A DNA stretch of 35,610 bases from a bacterium. Lineage in GTDB: Bacteria > Acidobacteriota > Thermoanaerobaculia > Multivoradales > JAHEKO01. Every line of letters starts with the position of its first letter. The stretch's first letter is position 1. Below the pieces are notes generated by a model. The model saw only the letters and a program-made list of their open reading frames with translations, was not told where the DNA came from and made no database searches. Where the stretch lies: NCBI GenBank assembly GCA_024224155.1, contig JAAENP010000129.1, positions 1-35,610 of the forward strand, written 5' to 3'. Positions 8,610 through 16,047 of the stretch are shown piece after piece. The position numbers and the translations under genes were made by a program.

Positions 8610-9092
8610 ATGACAAGTGCCCGCAAGCCACCCTCGAGAATCCTGTGCTCGCTTCTGGCGGTCACGGCCTGCCTTGCGCTCGGCTGTACCCCGGCGGCGG
8701 TCGAGGATGCCGCGGCCAAGGCGGAGATCCAGACCTTCCTGGAGGAGTTCCTGCCGGCTCTGGGGAACGCCTACGCGCAGGGAGATGCCAACCTGATCGA
8801 GCCGTACGTCGCGTCGAAGGAGATCGCGAGAGTGGGGAAGAGATTGGACGAGCTCTCGGCCAAGGGCCTGGTCTACGCGCCGAGCGTCCGGACGATCACG
8901 ATTGAATCGGTCAACGTCTGGAATAACTCGAACGCCTTCGTGTCCACTCTGGAGATCTGGGACGTGCGCCGCCTGGCCGCCGGGACCGAGCTGCCGATCG
9001 ACGAGGTTCTGGAGCAGCCCAACCGCGTCAAGTATCAGATGAAACGCGACGAGAACGGCTGGCGAGTTCTTTACCGGACGATCCAGGACTAG
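8610..9092 (+). CDS. Putative lipoprotein of unknown function
   Basis: 160 aa. The N-terminus is a lipoprotein signal: basic residues, a hydrophobic stretch (ILCSLLAVTACLALGC) and a lipobox LALG-C at about residue 26, so an acylated envelope protein is likely. The mature part has helical FLEEFLPALGNAYAQGDANLIEPYV, then a beta-rich half ending in YQMKRDENGWRVLYRTIQD. That pattern recalls the small SnoaL/NTF2-like folds, but no function can be assigned. It lies 47 bases after the exonuclease and 9 bases before der, so it is probably co-transcribed with der. Confidence 0.8.
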   Translation: MTSARKPPSRILCSLLAVTACLALGCTPAAVEDAAAKAEIQTFLEEFLPALGNAYAQGDANLIEPYVASKEIARVGKRLDELSAKGLVYAPSVRTITIESVNVWNNSNAFVSTLEIWDVRRLAAGTELPIDEVLEQPNRVKYQMKRDENGWRVLYRTIQD

Positions 9093-9101
9093 TTCGCAGC
9101 C

Positions 9102-10433
9102 GTGGACTCCATGCGCTCAATTCGGGCGACGGTCGCGATCGTCGGGCGCCCCAACGTGGGCAAGTCGACGCTGTTCAACCGCCTCGTCGGCCGGCGGCAG
9201 GCTATCGTCCACGATCGCCCGGGCGTCACCCGAGACCGCATCACCGGGCCGACGACGCTGGGTGAGCGCCCCGTGCACCTGATCGACACCGGTGGCCTTC
9301 AGATGAGCGAGGACATCCTGGGCCTCAACGAACAAGTCTTCCTGGCGGTCGAGGAAAGCGATCTGCTGCTCCTGGTGGTGGACGGCAAGGAGGGCCGGAG
9401 CGCGGGCGACGAGGAGGTTTGGCAGGCGCTGCGGCGCTACGGCAAGCCGACGGTGTTGGTGATCAACAAGGGCGACGTCAAGGTGGCGGAGGCCAACCAG
9501 GCCGAGTTCTTCGCCCTCGGGATCTCGCCTCAGGTGTTGGTCTCCGCCGAGCACGGCCTCGGGCTCGAAGAGCTCCATCGAGCCGTGGCGGAGCTACTGC
9601 CCGAGCAAGCCGTGGAGGAAGGTGCTCCGGATCTGCCGTCGCTGGCGATCGTCGGCCGCCCCAACGTCGGCAAGTCCTCGCTCTTGAACCGGTTCGTGGG
9701 TGCCGATCGAGCCCTGGTTTCCCCCCTGGCCGGAACCACCAGAGATCCGGTGGACTCGATCCTCGAGGTGGGGGAGACCACCTATCGCCTGGTCGATACG
9801 GCCGGAATCAGGCGGCGCAGCCAGGTCAGCGGGGAAGCCGAGGAGCTGGCGGTGATGATGGCGCGCAGGCAGCTGGAGAGGGCCGAGTTGGCTCTGCTGG
9901 TGGTGGACGCAGCCGACGGGATCACCACCGGCGACCTGGCGATAGCCGGGGCGGCCTGGGATCTCGGCCGAGCGATGGTGATTCTGGTGAACAAGTGGGA
10001 CCTGGTCGACGAGGAGGCTCGCCGGCGCCTCGACGACAGCTGGCCCCGGCTGGCCGAACTGGCGTTCGAGCCCGAGCGGGTCAATCTCTCCGCCGAGACC
10101 GGCCGCGGCCTGGACAAGGTGTTTCCCGCCGTAGAGCGGGTGCGAGTCGCCTATCGGGTCTCGCTGGCGACGTCGGAGGTCAACCGGATATTCCAGAGGG
10201 CGGTGAGCAGGCATCAGGCGCCGGCCGAGCGCGGCAAGCCCTGGAACCTGCTCTATGCGACCCAGGTCAAGACCGGGCCACCGACCTTCGTCCTGTTCGC
10301 AAACCGCTCGCTGCCGAGAAATGCCTCGTATCGGCGCTATTTGGAGAACTTTCTCAGGCGGGAGCTGGGCCTGAGCGGAGTACCCATTCACTTGAAGATC
10401 AAGACGCGCTCGAGGCGGGGTGACAGTGCTTAA
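9102..10433 (+). CDS. der: Ribosome-assembly GTPase Der (EngA)
   Basis: Tandem-GTPase needed for 50S subunit maturation; 443 aa, usual length. First G domain: P-loop GRPNVGKSTL, DRPGVTRDRI switch, DTGG, then NKGD. Second G domain begins at about residue 184 with GRPNVGKSSL, followed by DTAGIRRRS and NKWD. The C-terminal KH-like domain is seen as FVLFANRSLPRNASYRRYLEN. The start is GTG at 9102, nine bases after the lipoprotein gene; ATG at 9111 is an alternative nine bases inside. Confidence 0.97.
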   Translation: MDSMRSIRATVAIVGRPNVGKSTLFNRLVGRRQAIVHDRPGVTRDRITGPTTLGERPVHLIDTGGLQMSEDILGLNEQVFLAVEESDLLLLVVDGKEGRSAGDEEVWQALRRYGKPTVLVINKGDVKVAEANQAEFFALGISPQVLVSAEHGLGLEELHRAVAELLPEQAVEEGAPDLPSLAIVGRPNVGKSSLLNRFVGADRALVSPLAGTTRDPVDSILEVGETTYRLVDTAGIRRRSQVSGEAEELAVMMARRQLERAELALLVVDAADGITTGDLAIAGAAWDLGRAMVILVNKWDLVDEEARRRLDDSWPRLAELAFEPERVNLSAETGRGLDKVFPAVERVRVAYRVSLATSEVNRIFQRAVSRHQAPAERGKPWNLLYATQVKTGPPTFVLFANRSLPRNASYRRYLENFLRRELGLSGVPIHLKIKTRSRRGDSA

Positions 10434-10448
10434 TGTATAACCTTAGGG

Positions 10449-10478
10449 TTGCGAGGCCATATCCGCGTCCTGTATACT
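10449..10478 (+). promoter_or_regulatory. Putative sigma-70 promoter upstream of the IHF/HU gene
   Basis: TTGCGA (10449-10454), an 18-base spacer and TATACT (10473-10478), about 50 bases before the start at 10527. It lies in an AT-rich gap that stands out from its surroundings. It would serve the IHF/HU and MerR genes. Confidence 0.55.
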
Positions 10479-10526
10479 TAAAGTCAATTCTCTCATGTAA
10501 AACCTCAAGACTTTTCCGCTCACTCA

Positions 10527-10862
10527 ATGGACTCTAAGAAGCCACCACTGACGGATCTCCGCACGGGCATGACTCGCGCGGACCTCACCGATGCGGTCTA
10601 CCGCCGTCACGGCGGTCTGACCAAGACGGAGGCGGCGGAGGTCGTCAACAAGATCTTCGACACCATGAAGCTGAATCTTCTAGAGGGCCGGCCGGTCAAG
10701 ATTCAGAACTTCGGCGTCTTCGAGATCGCCTCCCGGAAAGGGAGGGCAGGGGTCAACCCGGTGACCGGGCGGCGGATTTTCATACCCGCCCACCGTAGCC
10801 TCCAGTTTCGCCCGGCACCGCGCCTCAAAGACGCTGTTCAGGAGCCCGAAGAAAGTCACTAG
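10527..10862 (+). CDS. ihfA: HU/IHF-family DNA-bending protein (IHF alpha-like)
   Basis: Small nucleoid protein, 111 aa. The family body starts at MTRADLTDAVYRRHGGL (residue 15), then KTEAAEVVNKIFDTM, VKIQNFGVFEI and the DNA-binding arm with GVNPVTGRRIFIPA, ending FRPAPRLKDAV. The proline of NPVTG, which intercalates into DNA, is present. The first 14 residues are extra relative to the usual family start, so the true start may be ATG 10569; neither site has a strong ribosome-binding sequence. The next gene is a MerR-type regulator and then tRNA-Pro, an arrangement also known for ihfA in Geobacter-like bacteria. Alpha type is suggested by that context and not proven. Confidence 0.88.
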   Translation: MDSKKPPLTDLRTGMTRADLTDAVYRRHGGLTKTEAAEVVNKIFDTMKLNLLEGRPVKIQNFGVFEIASRKGRAGVNPVTGRRIFIPAHRSLQFRPAPRLKDAVQEPEESH

Positions 10863-10895
10863 TCTGTGCCTGCGGATCTCTGACCACGGCAAATC

Positions 10896-11384
10896 TTGGC
10901 GAAAAAGCTCTATTACAAGATCGGTGAGGCATGCAAGCGGCTGGATATCCAGCCCTACGTGCTGCGCTACTGGGAGACCGAGTTCCCGCTGTTGGCCCCC
11001 AGCAAGAGCACCTCGGGCCAGCGCGTCTACAGCGAGCAGGATCTGCGAGTCATCCAGCGCATCAAGGAGCTTCTCTACGAAGAGGGCTACACCATCGCCG
11101 GGGCGAAAAAGAAGCTGGAAAAGCAGGATCTCTCGAGTCTCAGCGAGGTAAGAGAGAAGCCCAAGCCGCTCGAGATAGCGGAAGTCGAGCCCTCCGAGCC
11201 CGAACCGCCGCCGGCTCCGAAGCCGGCGCCGGCGAAGGCCCGAGCCCGGTCGCGACCGAAGGCCAAGGGCCCAAAGAAGAAGACCCCAGCGGCGGCCTCG
11301 GGAGGCGCCGAGGCGAAACTGCGCCGGGGCATCCGCGAGGCCCTGAAAGAGGCCCGCGGTATTCTCGAGTTGCTCGACAGCTAG
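10896..11384 (+). CDS. MerR-family transcriptional regulator
   Basis: 162 aa. The N-terminal winged helix-turn-helix of the MerR family is clear: YYKIGEACKRLDIQPYVLRYWE, TSGQRVYSEQDLRVIQRIKELL, then GYTIAGAKKKLEKQ. The middle (about 85-135) is low-complexity, rich in proline, alanine, lysine and arginine, and the end (about 140-162) is a short helix. No cysteine metal site or drug-binding domain is present, so the effector is unknown. Start is TTG at 10896, chosen because it gives the standard MAKKLYYKIGE N-terminus. It lies 33 bases after the IHF gene and was probably transcribed with it. Confidence 0.9.
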   Translation: MAKKLYYKIGEACKRLDIQPYVLRYWETEFPLLAPSKSTSGQRVYSEQDLRVIQRIKELLYEEGYTIAGAKKKLEKQDLSSLSEVREKPKPLEIAEVEPSEPEPPPAPKPAPAKARARSRPKAKGPKKKTPAAASGGAEAKLRRGIREALKEARGILELLDS

Positions 11385-11403
11385 CCTCGACTCACGCTAG
11401 AGT
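11374..11403 (+). promoter_or_regulatory. Possible promoter for tRNA-Pro
   Basis: TCGACA (11374-11379), 18-base spacer, TAGAGT (11398-11403), ending 10 bases before the tRNA 5' end. It overlaps the end of the MerR gene. The match is fair; read-through from the upstream operon is an alternative. Confidence 0.35.
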
Positions 11404-11413
11404 AATCGCCGGT

Positions 11414-11490
11414 CGGGACGTGGCGCAGTCTGGTAGCGTACCTGAATGGGGTTCAGGGGGTCGCGAGTTCAAATCTCGCCGTCCCGACCA
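11414..11490 (+). tRNA. tRNA-Pro, anticodon GGG
   Basis: Acceptor CGGGACG pairs with CGTCCCG, followed by A and an encoded CCA. D-arm GGCGCAGTCTGGTAGCG. The anticodon stem CCTGA/TCAGG encloses loop ATGGGGT, anticodon GGG. T-arm GCGAGTTCAAATCTCGC is intact. The accessory region with decayed integrase pieces starts directly downstream, consistent with use of this tRNA as an integration site. Confidence 0.98.
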
Positions 11491-11873
11491 TGTAAACCGA
11501 AAAGAATCAAGTGATTAGAGCGTATTACTGCTGGATTGATTCCCGGCAAAACCGGATCTGCAAGACTCCTGCAAGACTCCTGGCCCAATAACGAAGGGCG
11601 TTTCGGTGCCGACCGCGGCAGCGGAAGCAAGTCGGTCTTCCGTTGTGGTGCCGCACACCGACTCGGCAACTAGCTCTGGTTGAGCTACAGGTGAGGATTG
11701 CTGAAGAGGTGGGGCCGAACCCGGAAGTGTGCGAGGACGTGGATTAGGCTCGGACGGTGCAAGCAGCCGACCGGATCTCAGGTGAGATCGCGGCAGCTTT
11801 GAACGGCAAGGGGAAGGGGACCGTGGAGCCGATCAGGCGCCGACCAACGTCACCCGACGGAAAATCTGAGCCG
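11491..11873. other. Gene-poor stretch after tRNA-Pro
   Basis: No intact gene is visible. It contains a perfect tandem duplication of the 11-base unit TGCAAGACTCC (11559-11569 and 11570-11580) and the integrase-like fragment described separately from about 11757. No second copy of the tRNA-Pro 3' end was seen in the window. Confidence 0.5.
11757..11850 (+). pseudogene. Tyrosine-recombinase C-terminal fragment (copy 1)
   Basis: The frame reads VQAADRISGEIAAALNGK, closely matching the tail of the second fragment near 14218 (VRQAADRISGEIAAAMNG). That string is typical of the end of phage-type integrases after the catalytic tyrosine segment. Upstream there is no catalytic domain, so this is only a remnant. 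After about 11810 the frame continues as unrelated, low-confidence sequence. Confidence 0.5.
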
Positions 11874-12059
11874 CTATGCTCGTTGTTCCCGCCAGAGCCA
11901 AGCCCCGAGAGCACCCACGCCGACAACTGCGAGTACGCTGGCCCACATTGGAATCTCGGTGCTACCCGCGATGACTGGCACCTGGAAGACCAGTCGCGCC
12001 ACGTGGAGCAGGGCAATGAGTAAAAGGAAGACTGTTGCTAGAAGAGCTGCGGGTTTCAT
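11874..12059 (-). CDS. Small two-helix membrane protein, unknown function
   Basis: 61 aa with two hydrophobic helices: one from about 4-20 (ALLATVFLLLIALLHV) and one from about 38-54 (ASVLAVVGVGALGAWLW), ending in charged WREQRA. A longer frame begins at 12080, but ATG 12059 follows a GGAGG ribosome site at a good distance and gives a lysine-then-hydrophobic start. No functional domain is recognised. It belongs to a run of short minus-strand genes for exported or membrane proteins. Confidence 0.7.
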   Translation of the reverse strand: MKPAALLATVFLLLIALLHVARLVFQVPVIAGSTEIPMWASVLAVVGVGALGAWLWREQRA

Positions 12060-12181
12060 CTTGATGCCTCCAATCCACACGAACTGTCCTGCAATCTACG
12101 AAGGCGAGCCAACCCAGCCCCTGCGCTCCGGCTTCAGGAGATGGGGGGTGTGAGCGCCAGAACGTCGAGACTGAAGCCGGT

Positions 12182-12676
12182 CTATTCCGCCGCTTCAGCC
12201 AGTGGCGCCTTGAGGCGCTGGTAGCGGTCCCAGGTCTCGAGCACTCGAGCGTAGTCGGGGTCCTTACGGGCCAACTCCCTCGCGCTGACTGGCGAGCGCA
12301 CGGCGTCTCCTTGTCTGACCGCGATGAAGCGCGCGGAATCGTTCGCGCGCAAGTAGGCCTTGGAGTTGCCACCACTCGACTTGATCGCCGTGATGCGAAC
12401 CGGGACCCCGGGAAGAGGACCGAACCTCACCGTCTCGAAGCGGCTTTCGATGCTGATCCCGAGAGCGAGAATGGTCCCCTCAAAATCGTCGACCAAGATG
12501 TCGCAGTCGGTGCCGGCCTTGGTCACCATCATCGTGACCTCTATCGGCCACATGCCTGGAGTGACCTCCCAGAACCTACCGCCTGCGTTGCAGGTGAACT
12601 TGGCGGTTGCATGACCTGCCGAAGCCAGGCAGATCACGACGAGAACAGCGACTACGAAGATCTTCAACCGAAACAT
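12182..12676 (-). CDS. Secreted protein of unknown function
   Basis: 164 aa. A strong AAGGAGG ribosome site sits just before ATG 12676. The N-terminus is a Sec signal (LKIFVVAVLVVICLASAGHATA, cut by a likely AxA site near residue 25). The mature part has two cysteines (about 29 and 58), TMMVTKAGTDCDILVDDF, and FGPLPGVPVRITAI, then a helical end (DYARVLETWDRYQRLKAPL). It looks like a small beta-rich periplasmic protein, but no family is recognised. Confidence 0.78.
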   Translation of the reverse strand: MFRLKIFVVAVLVVICLASAGHATAKFTCNAGGRFWEVTPGMWPIEVTMMVTKAGTDCDILVDDFEGTILALGISIESRFETVRFGPLPGVPVRITAIKSSGGNSKAYLRANDSARFIAVRQGDAVRSPVSARELARKDPDYARVLETWDRYQRLKAPLAEAAE

Positions 12677-12933
12677 AAACCCTCCTTTTCTGCACCCCCG
12701 GCCAAGGCCGGATTGGCCTGTTCGGTCTGCTTCGAAACCTAATCGGCTGGGAAACGTTGAGCCGATGAGGCGCTAGTCCGAGCGCGACCTAGCCGCTTTG
12801 CGCCCTGGGTTCTCCCAGGTGCGCCTTTGTCGAGGCAGGCTATAGATTACGCCTGGAGTTAGGAAACGAGCGCCACCCGAAGGGGCAGGGCTGTCGTCAA
12901 GAACGGCCGGAGCGAGTACAGTGAGGCAGGCCG

Positions 12934-13143
12934 TCACCCCAGAGCCGGCTTCTTCCGCAGCAGAAAGTAGGCGAACGCTCCAGGGAGCTTGCCCAAGACG
13001 ACGATCAGGAGCCACACCCAGCGCTCGCGGCTGCCAGATGCTGTACTCAGCCAGCAGTGCCGGATCATCGCGATCCAGAAGCCGAGGGCCGCCAGGGCAA
13101 GCAGTATGACGAAACCGGCCATGGTCATCTCGAACGCGTTCAT
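12934..13143 (-). CDS. Small membrane protein resembling the PLDc_N family
   Basis: 69 aa, two transmembrane helices. An AAAGGAG ribosome site lies seven bases before the ATG. The pattern, a helix followed by FWIAMIRHCW, a basic-tryptophan turn (RERWVWLLIVV) and PGAFAYFLLRKKP, resembles the short PLDc_N (phospholipase D nuclease N-terminal-like) membrane domain, found alone in many bacteria with unknown role. Assignment by pattern only. Confidence 0.72.
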   Translation of the reverse strand: MNAFEMTMAGFVILLALAALGFWIAMIRHCWLSTASGSRERWVWLLIVVLGKLPGAFAYFLLRKKPALG

Positions 13144-13482
13144 TGGTTCTCCTTTCTCCTCTCAACTGTCACTCTCCAGTACGCGAGGGGCCGCGCCTTT
13201 ATTCGACACTCCGACCTCGTGGCTATCTGCAAGGTTGCCAGCTCTACCCAGGCCGTTCGAGGCTCTGGGCGGGCGTAGCTGTTTTACTTAGGAGCGCAGC
13301 CCCACCTATCCAGGCTGGAGAAGAGCGGCGTGGTCCGTCCAAGCAGGCGACGACGCCTGCTAGACTGCTCGCCAACGAAGAGAAAAGCGCCTACCGGTTA
13401 ACCCGAAATGAGTTTGCTCCGATCACTGACCCGATTCAATCGGAACGACTGAGGCTCGCTCGTCGGTACAGGCACATAGGTC
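13144..13482. other. Intergenic region between divergent genes
   Basis: No gene seen. An 8-bp hairpin AGCAGGCG (13342-13349) / CGCCTGCT (13354-13361) with a four-base loop lies in the middle. The region must hold the promoters of the small membrane protein (minus) and the receiver protein (plus), but no convincing -35/-10 pair was found. Confidence 0.4.
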
Positions 13483-14073
13483 ATGCACCACGCAACAGTC
13501 CTCATCATCGACGACTCCCGGCTCGTACGGAAGATGTACCAACACCAACTGCTCGTCAACTCTTACCACGTTCTCACCGCGGATAGCGGCGAAACCGGGC
13601 TCGACGTATTGCGGCAGAACAAGGTCGACCTCGTCATGCTCGATCTCGGCCTCCCAGGGATCGGCGGCATCGAGGTTCTCGAGACGATCATGGGCGACGA
13701 GTCTCTTCGCGCCATTCCCGTGGTCGTCTTCTCCGCGAAAGAGCAGGAGACGTTGATGGAAAAAGCCCTGGAGCTCGGCGCTAAAGAGTTCATCGCAAAG
13801 GCGACGACACCCGTGGAGAAGGTCATCGAGAAGATCCGGACCGTCCTCGAACACAGCCGCACCGAGCATGAAGCCCGCCACTACCGCATCGCCCTCGACC
13901 CGGTGTCGCTCGACGCGCACGACCTCGCGACCGCTCTCGGCCTCGATTGTCTGGCATGCGGCAAGTGTGACTCAGGCCTGATCGTCGAGCTGACCCCGGA
14001 AGCGGTGAGTGACTTACGCTCCACCCAACATCTCGATGCGAGGATCATTTGCCCGGTGTGCGAAGCCCGGTGA
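13483..14073 (+). CDS. Receiver-domain protein with cysteine-rich C-terminus
   Basis: 196 aa. Residues 4-125 form a CheY-like receiver: acidic pair D10-D11 (IIDDSRLVRKMY), phospho-acceptor D54 (MLDLGLPG), S84 (VVFSAKE) and K106 (FIAKATTP). The tail (130-196) is not a known DNA-binding output. It has a CLACGKC group (C156, C159, C162) and a CPVC pair (C190, C193), suggesting a zinc-binding knuckle. No histidine kinase is adjacent. It may work by protein contact, or the tail may bind nucleic acid; both are inference. Confidence 0.88.
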   Translation: MHHATVLIIDDSRLVRKMYQHQLLVNSYHVLTADSGETGLDVLRQNKVDLVMLDLGLPGIGGIEVLETIMGDESLRAIPVVVFSAKEQETLMEKALELGAKEFIAKATTPVEKVIEKIRTVLEHSRTEHEARHYRIALDPVSLDAHDLATALGLDCLACGKCDSGLIVELTPEAVSDLRSTQHLDARIICPVCEAR

Positions 14074-14126
14074 GATTCGTCGCCGCTTGGCCCTAGGCGG
14101 GTTCTGGGCTGGGCACTCAGCCGGAA

Positions 14127-14307
14127 ACGGGCCTCTCGCTTCCCATCATCGGCAAGCTACCCGGACACACCCAAGCGGCAACAACGCCAACGCTACGCTC
14201 ACCTAGCGGCCGATCCTGTGCGGCAGGCCGCCGACCGAATCTCGGGCGAGATTGCGGCTGCGATGAACGGACAAGCGAAGGGCGAGGTCGCGCCGACCGG
14301 GAGCTAG
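14127..14307 (+). pseudogene. Frameshifted tyrosine-recombinase C-terminus (copy 2)
   Basis: One frame reads TGLSLPIIGKLPGHTQAATT, with the conserved GH of the integrase active site. After one extra base near 14187 the next frame reads QRYAHLAADPVRQAADR, with the catalytic tyrosine in the usual RYAHL setting, then ISGEIAAAMNG and a TAG stop at 14305. Joined, this is a typical phage or island integrase end. The single-base frameshift and the absence of an upstream domain make it a dead remnant. Confidence 0.75.
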
Positions 14308-14483
14308 CCTACTGCGTCGTACTTCGTCGCATAAACGAGGTACACCGGTATTGACCATCAGCCGATGGCTATGGTCGGCTCGCGGAGTAGGAAATCGCTT
14401 TTCCGCGTTGTGGGGCCTTAGTCTGTGAACCGGCCGCGGAGTGGCAGCCACAGACTCATCGAGTCGGGCTGGGTCCCACGGTA

Positions 14484-14543
14484 TGTAGCGGTCGACCTGT
14501 TACCTATCTGTCCGGGCCAAACAGACAGGGCTCGACCGCTACA
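14484..14543. repeat. 12-bp inverted repeat with inner stems
   Basis: TGTAGCGGTCGA (14484-14495) is the exact reverse complement of TCGACCGCTACA (14532-14543). Inside, CCTGT/ACAGG and TCTGT/ACAGA can pair further, so a 60-base stem with bulges is possible. It lies just downstream of the beta-helix gene's 3' end on that gene's strand (about 50 bases beyond the stop), where it could act as a terminator. Confidence 0.5.
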
Positions 14544-14600
14544 ACCAACGCCCCGACTTCCTGTTCCTCTCGATCAACACCGATGCACGTGACCCTACGG
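14513..14600 (+). pseudogene. Possible thioredoxin-like (TlpA/redoxin) fragment
   Basis: The frame reads GLDRYNQRPDFLFLSINTDA, very like the strand-helix segment after the CxxC motif in TlpA-type redoxins. No CxxC active site or intact gene surrounds it and it runs into the antisense end of the beta-helix gene. Likely a leftover piece; chance similarity cannot be excluded. Confidence 0.3.
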
Positions 14601-15926
14601 CGGAGGCAGTAGCTGCAGATCGGTGTCGATCTCGATCGTCAGCCGCCCGTTGGCATCGACCGTGGTCTGGTTCCCGAGCACGACCGCACTGCCGGCACGC
14701 AGGGTCAGATCGGCAGATCCGAACACGATGAAGTCGGGCCCCAGCACGATCCGCTGGCAGTGCTCGCGGGTCTCGGTTCCGAACACGGTCTCGGAGAGCT
14801 CCAGGTCGGGGCAGGCGATGAACTCGTAGGCGCCGCTGTCGCAGGCCCCGGCGGGGCGCGTGGCGCCGCGCTGATCCTTTGCCTCCGGGCAGCTCATCGG
14901 CAACCCGATGGCGTTGCTCCCCTCCAGCAGCGCGTGGGTGCGGGTGGGGCCACCGTTGTCGGCAAGGCGCCGGGCGAGGTCGCTGAGAGTGCCAAGAACA
15001 CCGCAGCTGGTGTCGTCGGCGAGGTTGCCGCCGTTGTCGGTGATCGTGCCGCTGCCGGTTCTGCAGTTCGCAGTGGGGCTTGCGGCCAGCAGAGTGTTCT
15101 CGAGGTATGCCTTCCCCGAGAAGACGTTGATCGCGCCGCCCCCGGAGTTGCCCGAGAGCGTCGAGTGAATCAGGGTGACCGTGCCGGGGCTGTCGATGCC
15201 GCCCCCTTTGTTCGTACCACCGGAGTTTGCGGACAGGGTGGAGTTGGTGAGGGTCGCGATGCCGTAGTTGCTCAGGCCACCGCCGTTGTAGGCGGAGTTC
15301 CCGGAGATCGTCGAGCCGGTGATCACCACGTCGCCGCCGTTGTAGATGCCGCCGCCGCCGCCGGAGAAGCCGCCCGCGGAATTTCCGGAGACGGTGGAGT
15401 TGGTGAGGGTGAGGTCGGAAGGGAAGCTGTTGGCGATGGCGCCACCCAGGTAGTCGAACGAGGCACCGCCGCCGTTGCTCAGCGTGGTGTTTTGAAGGGT
15501 CAGATTACCGGAGGACGAATAGACGTTGAAGAACCGGAACTCCGGAGCGCCGGTACCTCGCGCGATGGTGTGGCCGTTGCCCTCGATGACAATGTCGGTG
15601 ACAACCTGGGGCAGACCGTTGGGTCCGGGGACGCGGAGGCCGGTAGCGGGAGTCGTGTTGTTCACCTCAGTGAGGGTCACGTCGGCGGTGAGCCGGATCT
15701 CGTCCGCACCCGAGCCCTTCGGACAAAGCCCCGTCGCCGTATTGGTGTTGGCGGCGGTAACGGCGTCCACCAGCGTGCACCCACCGCTCACGTTGATGAT
15801 GTCGGGAGCCACCGGACGCGGAAGGACGAGGACGAGGATCGCCAGGAGTTGCGCCGGCCGATTGTGCAAGAGCCGGCCGTCGGCCAGCCAATGGACTCTG
15901 GAGCAGCCTGTAGCCGAATGATTCAA
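14595..15926 (-). CDS. Secreted right-handed beta-helix protein (CSLREA/choice-of-anchor Q type)
   Basis: About 443 aa. After a hydrophobic leader (LLAILVLVLPRPVAPD) comes GGCTLVDAVTAANTNTATG, the CSLREA-like opening of such proteins. Residues about 90-300 are parallel beta-helix turns with repeated TLTNSTVSGNSAGG-like units. Then NGGPTRTHALLEGSNAIG and GACDSGAYEF, the usual choice-of-anchor Q ending, and a final beta segment (LRAGSAVVLGNQTTVDANG). Probably an extracellular or surface polysaccharide-binding or adhesin-like protein; no catalytic residues are evident. The start is uncertain: TTG 15926 is the first in frame and no ribosome site is clear. Confidence 0.8.
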   Translation of the reverse strand: MNHSATGCSRVHWLADGRLLHNRPAQLLAILVLVLPRPVAPDIINVSGGCTLVDAVTAANTNTATGLCPKGSGADEIRLTADVTLTEVNNTTPATGLRVPGPNGLPQVVTDIVIEGNGHTIARGTGAPEFRFFNVYSSSGNLTLQNTTLSNGGGASFDYLGGAIANSFPSDLTLTNSTVSGNSAGGFSGGGGGIYNGGDVVITGSTISGNSAYNGGGLSNYGIATLTNSTLSANSGGTNKGGGIDSPGTVTLIHSTLSGNSGGGAINVFSGKAYLENTLLAASPTANCRTGSGTITDNGGNLADDTSCGVLGTLSDLARRLADNGGPTRTHALLEGSNAIGLPMSCPEAKDQRGATRPAGACDSGAYEFIACPDLELSETVFGTETREHCQRIVLGPDFIVFGSADLTLRAGSAVVLGNQTTVDANGRLTIEIDTDLQLLPPP

Positions 15927-16047
15927 CGCAGTTTCTCTTCGAGATCGAGGCGAGCATCACAGAAAGATCGCGACAGCCACAACGCCCTTTGGGGTAGGGA
16001 ACCGGAGCCATCAAGAGGAATCCCGGGGTTCCCCAGATCCATCGCCT

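Larger units (their letters stand above)
14074..14594. other. Gene-poor stretch with decayed genes
   Basis: Holds a frameshifted integrase end (14127-14307), a small redoxin-like fragment (about 14513-14600) and an inverted repeat (14484-14543), listed separately. Between 14308 and 14483 nothing is recognised. Confidence 0.5.

Noticed and set aside
6343-8631. 762-codon open frame on the minus strand
   Set aside because: It lies fully antisense to the exonuclease, whose motifs are clear. High GC content leaves long open antisense frames; this one has no recognisable domains or ribosome site.
14380-14420. Resemblance between this site (TCGCTTTTCCGCGTTGTGG) and about 21520
   Set aside because: Only scattered matches on inspection; too weak to call a repeat without an alignment.
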